From contig CALDJV010000606.1 of NCBI GenBank assembly GCA_937899305.1, positions 1 to 5,524 of the forward strand: DNA of 5,524 nucleotides, in the 5' to 3' direction. This stretch comes from an uncultured Cytophagaceae bacterium (GTDB taxonomy: Bacteria; Bacteroidota; Bacteroidia; Cytophagales; Microscillaceae). Each line of letters starts with the position of its first letter. Position 1 is the first letter of the stretch. The position numbers were made by a program, and so were the translations under genes. This document shows, piece by piece, positions 1 to 5,435 of the stretch. The notes below the pieces were generated by a model. The model saw nothing but the letters and a program-made list of their open reading frames with translations, had not been told where the DNA came from and did not search any database.

Positions 1-2
1 CG

Positions 3-506
3 GGTCTTTCAGATAATTTTGGGGTAGACAACGCCGTTCGCTTTTTATACGTTTTCAAAGACTGGATTGCGAAAAATACTTCCGGGGTAATTTTTGTGTC
101 GATTCGAGATACCCAAAAAGACAAGCCCATAGAAACCAGCCTGGAGCAATCGTTTTTTCAACGTTTGACCACGCCATTGGGTAGTGTATTGTATAATTGG
201 GAATATTCGCAGGACATCCACAACGATAACTTGGTAGAGTTTGCCCGAAGTTGGTTCAAGGGGCCCATCAATCGAATAGAATTTCAATATGTGCCCATAT
301 CCAAAAGTCTCAAAGAAATCAAAGAAAAGGAAGCGCGACGCAAACAGGGCATTCGTAATAAAAATCCTTACAAAATCATTATTACCGAAAGGGCTCCCCT
401 CAGTTTGCGCCTTACCCAAAAACAAAAAAACAACATCAAGCGTACCATTTGGGAGCTTCGAAATCAAAGCTCACTGCGACGTTTGCAATATTTATTGAGG
501 CAATAA
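3..506 (+). CDS. C-terminal part of a patatin-like phospholipase (5'-truncated by the window)
   Basis: The reading frame is open from the first bases of the window and ends with TAA at 504-506, so this is the last 167 residues of a longer protein. A GTG at 96 could be read as a start, but the open frame and good protein texture upstream argue that it is an internal Val. The visible protein begins GLSDNFGVDNAVRFLYVFKDW, then a beta-strand-like stretch GVIFVSIRD. In patatin-like (alpha/beta) acyl hydrolases the catalytic Asp sits in a D-G/A-G motif followed by x-x-D-N-x-G, and the start of this fragment fits that segment. The catalytic Ser nucleophile (GxSxG) and the Asp itself would lie upstream, outside the window. 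The C-terminal 60 residues are strongly basic (KSLKEIKEKEARRKQ), with no membrane segment. The family would hydrolyse lipid acyl esters; that function is inferred from a short motif only. The stop codon is one base from the stop of the opposing ABC gene. Confidence 0.6.
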   Translation, partial: GLSDNFGVDNAVRFLYVFKDWIAKNTSGVIFVSIRDTQKDKPIETSLEQSFFQRLTTPLGSVLYNWEYSQDIHNDNLVEFARSWFKGPINRIEFQYVPISKSLKEIKEKEARRKQGIRNKNPYKIIITERAPLSLRLTQKQKNNIKRTIWELRNQSSLRRLQYLLRQ

Positions 507-507
507 T

Positions 508-2340
508 CTACAGGTTACTTGAAGCTTCAAATTGTAATTTGACCAAATTATTGTATACCCCATCATCATGAGTAAGCAGCTCTTCATGGGAGCCAGATTC
601 TACAATACGTCCTTCACTGAGTACATAAATGGTATCTACTGAACGAATTGTAGACAGACGATGAGCGATAATGATGGTAGTTCTATCGCGCATAAGTTGG
701 TTCAAGGCCTCTTGTACTAGTTTTTCTGAGTCGGCATCCAAAGAACTGGTGGCTTCGTCCAGAATAAGAATTTCCGGATTTTTTAGAATGGCTCGAGCAA
801 TGGCGATCCTTTGACGCTGTCCACCCGATAACTTTACCCCTCGTTCTCCTACAATGGTCTCTAACTTCTCGGGAAATCCTTCGATAAATGACCAAGCATT
901 GGCTTGTTCGGCTGCTTTGCGTACTTCCTCATCGGTTGCATCCGGATTACCATACAAGATGTTTTCTTTGATGGTGCCTCCAAACAAAATGACCTCCTGC
1001 GGTACAATACCAATGTGTTTGCGTAGGGCAGAAATGTTGTAGGATTCAATCTTTTTGCCATCGATTTCTACCAAACCTTGATCGACATCATAATAACGAA
1101 AGAGCAATTGAATGATCGTAGACTTACCGCCTCCACTATAACCTACCAGGGCTACTTTTTGGCCTGCTTTGACCCTAAAATTGATGTCTTGCAATACCTT
1201 TACATCGGTACGGGTAGGATAAGAAAAATGCACATTAGAATAGACAATGTCTCCTTTGAGTTGTAGGTCTTGGCTGCTTGGTTGTTCTAGATTTACCTCA
1301 GTATCTTCGGCCAAAATTTCCAGGATGCGTTCTGAAGAGCCTATTGCTTTTTGAATTTGACCATACAAGTTGGTAAGTCCTCCCAAAGCACTTCCGATAA
1401 ATACAGTATAAATAGCAAAAGAAGTTAACTCTCCCCCTGTCATAGCATTTTGTTTCACTAAATGTGCGCCATACCATACCACCAATATGATTCCCCCAAA
1501 CAAGGCCAAAATTACAAATGCATTGAAGCCTGCTCGGTAAGTACCGGCTTTCAACGCGTTTTTTACCACGTTATCGAGTGCTTGATCATAACGTTTTACT
1601 TCAAATAGTTCGTTGGTAAAAGCTTTGACAGCTCTGATAGACTGAAATGTTTCTTCTACTACTGTGTTGGCTGCGGCCAATTCATCTTGAGCTTTTTTGG
1701 AAAGCTTGCGAATAAAACGACCAAAAAACATGGCGGCAAGTACCAGTATTGGAAAGGTAAGGAGCATGAGTACAGCCAATTGTGGAGAAGAATAAAATAA
1801 AAATCCGATCCCAATGACAAGGGTTCCAATTTGACGCAAGAATTCGGCAATGGTAAAAGACATCACCTCTTGCAATTGGGTGACATCTGAGGTAAGGCGA
1901 CTGGTCAATTCCCCAACTCGTTTTTTCTCAAAAAAAGTGATTGACAAACTAATGATTTTGGTGTATGCTGCAATGCGAATATCGCGCATGGCATTTTCGC
2001 TTACCCGAACAAACAAGAATACTCTGAAAAACGAAAAAGTGGCTTGCAAAACCAAAACGATGGCGAAAATGACGGCTACTGTATCGATAGAAGTGAAAAT
2101 TGCAGTGATGTTGCCTTTCGATACGTCCAAAAACTTGCCTACTAAATAGGGAGTGAGTAAAGAGGTACCAGTAGAACCAGCTAAAAATAGGGTACCAATC
2201 AAGTAGGTATATTTGTAAGGTAAAATGAAGCGAAAAATTCGAAGAAGTTTACGAAGTCCCTTGAGTGTAATGCGTTTTTTGATGGATTTTTTCTGGTTTT
2301 CAGAGGGGGGAGTTGCTTGCTTGTTTGTTTGTTGCGTCAT
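508..2340 (-). CDS. ABC transporter half-exporter, fused permease and ATPase (MsbA/BmrA-like)
   Basis: A 610-residue type IV (exporter) ABC half-transporter, expected to act as a homodimer in the inner membrane, exporting lipid, drug or peptide with ATP. Counting from the ATG at 2340, there is a basic cytosolic N-terminus (about 1-42). Six hydrophobic spans follow near 43-69, 83-111, 162-185, 187-208, 271-295 and 303-326, with the family's FFEKKRVGELTSRLTSDV stretch at 136-153. The ATPase domain has the A-loop Tyr (FSYPTR, Y374), Walker A GYSGGGKST (400-408), Q-loop Gln448, signature LSGGQ (504-508), Walker B ILILDE (524-529), D-loop SSLD (532-535) and H-loop His560. All catalytic residues are present, so it should be active. 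The frame stays open upstream to a TTG at 2409, giving 633 residues, but the ATG at 2340 gives the usual family length. Substrate cannot be told from sequence. It is a lone gene with no partner subunit nearby. Confidence 0.95.
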   Translation of the reverse strand: MTQQTNKQATPPSENQKKSIKKRITLKGLRKLLRIFRFILPYKYTYLIGTLFLAGSTGTSLLTPYLVGKFLDVSKGNITAIFTSIDTVAVIFAIVLVLQATFSFFRVFLFVRVSENAMRDIRIAAYTKIISLSITFFEKKRVGELTSRLTSDVTQLQEVMSFTIAEFLRQIGTLVIGIGFLFYSSPQLAVLMLLTFPILVLAAMFFGRFIRKLSKKAQDELAAANTVVEETFQSIRAVKAFTNELFEVKRYDQALDNVVKNALKAGTYRAGFNAFVILALFGGIILVVWYGAHLVKQNAMTGGELTSFAIYTVFIGSALGGLTNLYGQIQKAIGSSERILEILAEDTEVNLEQPSSQDLQLKGDIVYSNVHFSYPTRTDVKVLQDINFRVKAGQKVALVGYSGGGKSTIIQLLFRYYDVDQGLVEIDGKKIESYNISALRKHIGIVPQEVILFGGTIKENILYGNPDATDEEVRKAAEQANAWSFIEGFPEKLETIVGERGVKLSGGQRQRIAIARAILKNPEILILDEATSSLDADSEKLVQEALNQLMRDRTTIIIAHRLSTIRSVDTIYVLSEGRIVESGSHEELLTHDDGVYNNLVKLQFEASSNL

Positions 2341-2640
2341 AAATAAATATTTGAAATTCGCTGGGGTAAATTTAGTTGCTGTACTTTTGGTAAAAAAGCG
2401 ATTGACCAATAATTACAAACTAAATAAAAGAAGATTAGGTTTGTGAACAATGGAAAGTTCTCTATTTTAGAATTTGTCTTTAGTACAATAAAAAAACCTT
2501 GTAGGGTTGCGATTGGTCAAAATATTTGTCAAAGTAGCAGTAGGCAAGTTGAGGCAGCCTTCTGGCCATTTATCGGGCTTATTGGGCAATGGATACACAA
2601 GAGAAATGACGGTGACTTCTTAGAATAAAAGTAATGTGGA
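2341..2640. other. 300-base non-coding spacer between divergent ABC and GNAT genes
   Basis: No gene is supported here. The stretch is AT-rich and must carry the promoters of both flanking genes. It holds a 9-bp inverted pair (TTGACCAAT at 2402-2410 and ATTGGTCAA at 2512-2520) about 100 bases apart, and GTCAAA repeated at 2516-2521 and 2528-2533. A weak near-match to the Bacteroidetes -7 box on the minus strand (TTAGTTTG, plus coordinates 2416-2423) could serve the ABC gene, leaving a leader of roughly 70 bases. A GTG-started 61-codon frame at 2443-2628 has no family resemblance that I recognise. Confidence 0.6.
2499..2528 (+). promoter_or_regulatory. Candidate Bacteroidetes-type promoter for the GNAT gene
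   Basis: TTG at 2499-2501 is followed after 19 bases by AATATTTG at 2521-2528, one mismatch from the Bacteroidetes -7 consensus TAnnTTTG with a spacing in the usual range. A start near 2535 would leave a leader of about 105 bases. This is a weak match found by eye in AT-rich DNA. Confidence 0.3.
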
Positions 2641-3129
2641 ATGAATACGATCCGAAAAATAGCTTCTGAAGAAACTTTCTTTTTGCGAGAAATGCTGTAC
2701 GAATCTTTGTTTGTACCAGCGGGGGCCGAGCCCTTTGATCAAAGCATTGTGGAGCAGCCACAAATTGCTCGTTATATTCAAGATTGGGGACAATCACCCA
2801 ATGATGTAGCCTATGTGGCAGTATCGCTCGAAGGGGTATTAATCGGAGCCATTTGGGGGAGAACTTTTGCAAAGGAAGCGCCTGGATATGGTTTTGTAGA
2901 TGAACATACTCCTGAAATTGGGATGGCAGTAAAGCAAGGATACCGCGGCCAGGGTTTGGGAACACAATTGATTGCTGAAATTACCCAAGACTATCAAAAT
3001 GCGGGTACCCAGGCACTTTCGTTGAGTGTACATAAGCAAAACAAGGCAAAGTACTTATATGAAATACTCGGCTTTGAGACAATGAGAGAAAGTGGGGATA
3101 CCTTGGTGATGAAAAAAGACCTATTATAA
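2641..3129 (+). CDS. GNAT-family N-acetyltransferase
   Basis: A 162-residue cytosolic acetyltransferase of the GNAT fold, which moves an acetyl group from acetyl-CoA to an amine on a small molecule or protein. The pyrophosphate-binding motif A is clear: IGMAVKQGYRGQGLGTQL (about 93-110), containing Q99-G-Y-R-G-Q-G-L-G107, the R/Q-x-x-G-x-G/A signature, preceded by the strand EIGMAV. Motif B near the C-terminus, NKAKYLYEILGFE (134-146), has the typical Asn, the Tyr in the general-acid position and the GF turn. Length is normal for a single-domain GNAT. The ATG at 2641 is the first possible in-frame ATG, because TAA lies at 2632-2634 in the same frame. No purine-rich Shine-Dalgarno sequence precedes it. 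The gene is divergent from the ABC exporter and followed by 104 bases before the next gene, so it is probably transcribed alone. The acceptor substrate cannot be predicted. Confidence 0.93.
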   Translation: MNTIRKIASEETFFLREMLYESLFVPAGAEPFDQSIVEQPQIARYIQDWGQSPNDVAYVAVSLEGVLIGAIWGRTFAKEAPGYGFVDEHTPEIGMAVKQGYRGQGLGTQLIAEITQDYQNAGTQALSLSVHKQNKAKYLYEILGFETMRESGDTLVMKKDLL

Positions 3130-3209
3130 ATATCCGGATGCTTGTTGACGGCTCATGTTGGGTTGAATTGAGGTTCGTATTTGTACAATGTATTTAAGTT
3201 TTTTGGGCC

Positions 3210-3217
3210 TAACTTTG
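3210..3217 (+). promoter_or_regulatory. Candidate -7 box upstream of the propeller gene
   Basis: TAACTTTG is an exact match to the Bacteroidetes -7 consensus TAnnTTTG, 16 bases before the ATG at 3234. No TTG lies at the preferred distance upstream; the nearest TTTG (3180-3183) is 26 bases away, longer than usual. Transcription would begin only about 10 bases before the start codon, so the match may be fortuitous. Confidence 0.35.
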
Positions 3218-3233
3218 AAAAAACAAACGACTC

Positions 3234-4112
3234 ATGCAACGCCTTCATTTACTCATTCTAATTTTATTATTTCCAGTTCATCAGGTTTTAGCTCAGAAAT
3301 ACTTGGGGCAAACACCCCCTGGTCTAAAGCCAGTAGTATTTGCGCCAGGATTGGTTTCTTTGCCCAAAGCATCTGATTTTGGGTCGGTGTTTTCTAAGGA
3401 TGGTGGAGAGTTCTTTTATGCCACCGAACCAGGTGGCAAAGCGGAAATTCGTTATATGCGTTGGCAAAACGGCAAATGGTCTGCCCCCCAAACCATTGTG
3501 AGCCATCCGAAGTATGGTTGTAATGATCCATTTTTATCTCCTGACGAAAAACGGCTGTACTTTATTTCTGAACAACCCTCGAAGCGCAAAGTAACAAAAC
3601 GGAATTATGACATTTGGTATGTGCGTCGAACCAAGACGGGGTGGTCAGCTCCAATCAATGCAGGTAAAAATATCAACTCCAATAAAAACGAATACTACAT
3701 CTCGTTCACCCAATCGGGCACCATGTATTTTTCATCAAATCGAGAAAGTAAATCAGCTTGGGATTTTGATATTTACGCTGCTCGTCAACAAAATGGGGAA
3801 TTTTTGCCCCCCGTAAAACTAGGCGCTGGTGTGAATACGCCACACTATGAGGCCGATGTTTTTGTGGCACCTGACGAGTCTTATTTAATTTTTTGCGCCA
3901 ATCGTCCTGGTGGTAAAGGCGAGGGTGATTTGTACGTAAGCTTCAAACAAAAAAACGGTTCCTGGTCAAAGGCTAAAAACATGGCCGCAATCAATACAAG
4001 GTCTCATGAACTATGTCCATTTGTAACCGCTGACGGCAAATACCTGTTTTTTACAAGTAAGCAAGACATTTATTGGGTAGATGCTAAAGTGATTGAACAA
4101 TACCGAAAGTAA
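3234..4112 (+). CDS. Secreted PD40 (WD40-like) beta-propeller protein
   Basis: A 292-residue exported protein made of one beta-propeller. Residues 1-20 are a clear Sec signal peptide (basic start, LLILILLF core, cleavage expected VLA|Q at 20/21); there is no lipobox Cys. Five PD40-type repeats follow, with a period of about 47-58 residues. Their S-x-D-x-x-x-L-Y-F strands begin near 53, 100, 157, 210 and 263, and the paired outer strands are EIRYMR (71), DIWYVR (126), DIYAAR (179), DLYVSF (232) and DIYWVD (278). The linker NGKWSAP recurs at about 80, 135, 188 and 242 (W82, W137, F190, W244). Such propellers occur in TolB and in many Bacteroidetes envelope proteins, often fused to an OmpA domain; no such domain is present here. 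The role is probably binding in the periplasm or at the cell surface; no catalytic site is visible. ATG 3234 is preceded by an in-frame TGA at 3216-3218. The last strand runs almost to the C-terminus, so no sorting domain is present. Confidence 0.9.
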   Translation: MQRLHLLILILLFPVHQVLAQKYLGQTPPGLKPVVFAPGLVSLPKASDFGSVFSKDGGEFFYATEPGGKAEIRYMRWQNGKWSAPQTIVSHPKYGCNDPFLSPDEKRLYFISEQPSKRKVTKRNYDIWYVRRTKTGWSAPINAGKNINSNKNEYYISFTQSGTMYFSSNRESKSAWDFDIYAARQQNGEFLPPVKLGAGVNTPHYEADVFVAPDESYLIFCANRPGGKGEGDLYVSFKQKNGSWSKAKNMAAINTRSHELCPFVTADGKYLFFTSKQDIYWVDAKVIEQYRK

Positions 4113-4114
4113 AT

Positions 4115-4693
4115 TCATTGAGAGAGGGTAGTGTTGACCATCCGAATCAACAGTTCTATAACATCCTCTTTGGGCAAGGGCAATGATTCCCCCATGATTG
4201 AATACCCTTCTACGTAAGGAAGTAATAAACATACCACCGCCTGAGGTTGGGGGGTGTAGGTGGCAATCAGTTGTATCAACCATTGACAATAATGACGATA
4301 ATAGTCTTTGACCAATGCCGCAATGGTAGGACTACGACTCGAGAGTGCCCAAATTTCTCGAAACATGGCGCATTGGTCATTGTTATCCCCCAATACCAAT
4401 CCCTTTTGTAGCGTGTTTCGCAGCAATGTTTCTAATTTGATTTCAGTAGTTTCTGTTTTTTTAGCCGAAAGCGGTAAACTTTGTAATACATCGGTTTTGC
4501 ATTGTTCAAAGTAATGTGCAATGGTCGCTTTTAACAACTCCTCACGATCCTTAAAATAATACTGCAAGTTACTTAGGCGGATTTTTGTCAAGTCTGCCAC
4601 CTTACGCATCGATAGGCCTCCAATGCCTTCGGTGACCAGTAAATGCGTAGTTTGTTGTATGATGTTGGCTATAGTCTCTTCTCTTTTGCCCAT
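4115..4693 (-). CDS. TetR/AcrR-family transcriptional repressor
   Basis: A 192-residue one-component regulator: an N-terminal helix-turn-helix binds DNA as a dimer, and a helical C-terminal pocket binds an inducer. Residues 1-60 match the TetR DNA-binding domain: helix 1 TIANIIQQTTHLLVTEG, then LSMRKVADLTKIRLSNLQYYFKDREELLKATI (27-58), with the turn at about T36-K37 and the Y45-Y46-F47-K48 and R50-E51-E52-L53 residues of the family. The ligand domain (about 65-192) is divergent, as usual; it carries four Cys (65, 108, 136, 155). The start is well fixed because an in-frame TAG sits two codons upstream (plus 4697-4699). It is divergent from a flavin oxidoreductase, with two matching palindromes in the shared spacer, so it most likely represses that gene and itself. 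A quinone, dye or electrophile inducer is inferred from the neighbour only. Confidence 0.94.
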   Translation of the reverse strand: MGKREETIANIIQQTTHLLVTEGIGGLSMRKVADLTKIRLSNLQYYFKDREELLKATIAHYFEQCKTDVLQSLPLSAKKTETTEIKLETLLRNTLQKGLVLGDNNDQCAMFREIWALSSRSPTIAALVKDYYRHYCQWLIQLIATYTPQPQAVVCLLLPYVEGYSIMGESLPLPKEDVIELLIRMVNTTLSQ

Positions 4694-4720
4694 TGTCTAA
4701 ATGAAATCTTCGATTATTTT

Positions 4721-4750
4721 TTTGAATATAGGTCGGTCGACCTATATTTG
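4721..4750 (+). promoter_or_regulatory. Bacteroidetes-type promoter of the flavin oxidoreductase
   Basis: TTTG at 4721-4724 (-33), an 18-base spacer, then TATATTTG at 4743-4750 (-7), an exact fit to TTTG-N17-23-TAnnTTTG. Transcription should begin near 4756, giving a leader of about 57 bases. The spacer is filled by the 24-bp palindrome, whose right arm shares the first six bases of the -7 box. A bound repressor would therefore block sigma-factor contact. Confidence 0.65.
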
Positions 4751-4753
4751 CAA
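4723..4753 (-). promoter_or_regulatory. Candidate promoter of the tetR-family gene, overlapping the same operator
   Basis: On the minus strand TTG (plus 4751-4753) is followed after 20 bases by TATATTCA (plus 4723-4730), which keeps six of the eight positions of TAnnTTTG, counting the two free ones. The start would fall near 4714, about 20 bases before the ATG at 4693. Because the operator is symmetric, the same repressor dimer would block both directions. The box has two mismatches, so this is weaker than the forward promoter. Confidence 0.35.
4725..4748. promoter_or_regulatory. TetR-type operator 1, perfect 24-bp palindrome
   Basis: Two 11-base arms (AATATAGGTCG and CGACCTATATT) are perfect inverted copies around a 2-base centre GT at 4736-4737. 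The core reads GGTC-N4-GACC. The length and two-fold symmetry fit a TetR dimer site, and the position between two divergent genes, one encoding a TetR protein, points to that protein as the ligand. A second, shorter palindrome GGTCGACC (4735-4742) is nested off-centre because GGTC occurs twice in tandem. Confidence 0.8.
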
Positions 4754-4777
4754 TTAATTGGTCGAGTGACCTAAAAA
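4754..4777. promoter_or_regulatory. Probable operator 2, imperfect copy with the same core
   Basis: GGTC at 4760-4763, four bases, GACC at 4768-4771 followed by TA: the same core and spacing as operator 1, with a degenerate left flank (ATT instead of ATA before GGTC). Its centre is 29 bp from that of operator 1. It falls at or just after the predicted transcription start of the oxidoreductase, where a bound protein would act as a roadblock or cooperate with operator 1. Confidence 0.6.
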
Positions 4778-4813
4778 TAAAACACAGGAATTATTATTTA
4801 AACCAAGACACTG

Positions 4814-5395
4814 ATGAGCAAAAAAGTATTGATGATCAATGGCCACCCCGACCCCCAAAGTTTCAATTGGGCGTTGTCTAAAGCATATGCTCAAGGAGCA
4901 CTTAACCAAAATGCAGAGGTACAAACCATTCATATTTCATCCTTGGATTTTAACCCTAGCCTGGAGTTTGGCTATCGAGAGAAAACCAAGCTGGAGCCAG
5001 ATCTAGAAAAAGCCATTGCTCAGATTCAATGGTGCGAACATATGGTTTGGGTTCATCCTATTTGGTGGTATGGTTACCCTGCTGTGATGAAAGGATTCAT
5101 CGATCGGATATTTTTACCAGGAGTTGCTTTTAAATACGAAAAAGGCAAAGCTTTTCCCAGAAAATTATGGAAAGGGAAGACAGCACGCATCATATGTACT
5201 GCCGATACCCCTTTGTGGTACAATCGCTGGTTCCTGAAAAATCCATCGGTGAATCAACTCAAGAAAGGGACTTTAGAGTTTTGTGGTATCAAGCCAGTAC
5301 GGGTGACTTATCTTGGTCCAGTGAAAGATGCTAAAGAAGAGACTCGGCGAAAATGGTTGCAACAGGTAAGTAAATTGGGAGGGCAATTACGTTGA
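4814..5395 (+). CDS. Flavodoxin-fold NAD(P)H-dependent oxidoreductase (quinone reductase / KefF-MdaB type)
   Basis: A 193-residue cytosolic flavoprotein of the Flavodoxin_2 (NQO1/KefF/MdaB) group, which uses NAD(P)H to reduce quinones or similar electrophiles by two electrons. The first strand and phosphate-binding loop KVLMINGHPDPQSFN (4-18) bind the flavin phosphate. The family hallmark HPIWWYGYPAVMKGFIDRIFLPGVAF (81-106) holds the W-W/Y-G-P-A-x-x-K-G-x-x-D-R segment that lines the flavin and nicotinamide site. A C-terminal block TPLWYNRWF...LEFCGIKPVRVTYLGPV (132-170) is also typical. Length is normal and nothing is missing. ATG 4814 is the first possible start after an in-frame TAA at 4799-4801; a CTG directly precedes it. 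No Shine-Dalgarno sequence is close (AGGA at 4786-4789 is too far). It is divergent from a TetR gene and has palindromic operators over its promoter, so it is probably induced by its substrate or a related compound. Exact substrate unknown. Confidence 0.93.
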   Translation: MSKKVLMINGHPDPQSFNWALSKAYAQGALNQNAEVQTIHISSLDFNPSLEFGYREKTKLEPDLEKAIAQIQWCEHMVWVHPIWWYGYPAVMKGFIDRIFLPGVAFKYEKGKAFPRKLWKGKTARIICTADTPLWYNRWFLKNPSVNQLKKGTLEFCGIKPVRVTYLGPVKDAKEETRRKWLQQVSKLGGQLR

Positions 5396-5406
5396 CTTAG
5401 CTCCCT

Positions 5407-5434
5407 AAAAACGAAACTGAATTTTTGCGTTTTT
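5407..5434 (+). terminator. Weak terminator-like inverted repeat after the oxidoreductase
   Basis: AAAAACG (5407-5413) can pair with CGTTTTT (5428-5434) across a 14-base loop, and the right arm runs into T-rich DNA. Only two G-C pairs support the stem, so it is a poor intrinsic terminator. It is listed because it lies 12 bases past the stop codon. Confidence 0.25.
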
Positions 5435-5435
5435 T

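Noticed and set aside
45..467. A 140-codon open frame on the minus strand
   Set aside because: It lies wholly antisense to the well-supported C-terminal coding frame at 3-506, and its translation shows no recognisable family pattern.
2491..2512. Hairpin-like AACC ... GGTT next to an A run, read as a minus-strand terminator
   Set aside because: The stem is only 4 bp and no minus-strand gene ends here; both flanking genes begin in this spacer.
2512..2533. ATTGGTC sequence considered as a third TetR half-site
   Set aside because: No GACC half at the required four-base spacing; it lacks the core seen at 4731-4742 and 4760-4771.
2443..2628. A 61-codon frame with a GTG start in the spacer before the GNAT gene
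   Set aside because: Cys- and Trp-containing, low-complexity translation without a known motif, no promoter or start context, and it overlaps the candidate GNAT promoter.
2579..2965. A 128-codon frame antisense to the GNAT gene
   Set aside because: The sense strand encodes clear GNAT motifs; the antisense protein shows no domain pattern.
3132..3139. Palindrome ATCCGGAT just after the GNAT stop codon
   Set aside because: An 8-bp palindrome with no loop and no T run; it does not form a terminator and is expected by chance.
4011..4289. A 92-codon frame spanning the propeller/TetR junction on the minus strand
   Set aside because: It is out of frame with the TetR gene, overlaps two convincing genes and matches no family I recognise.
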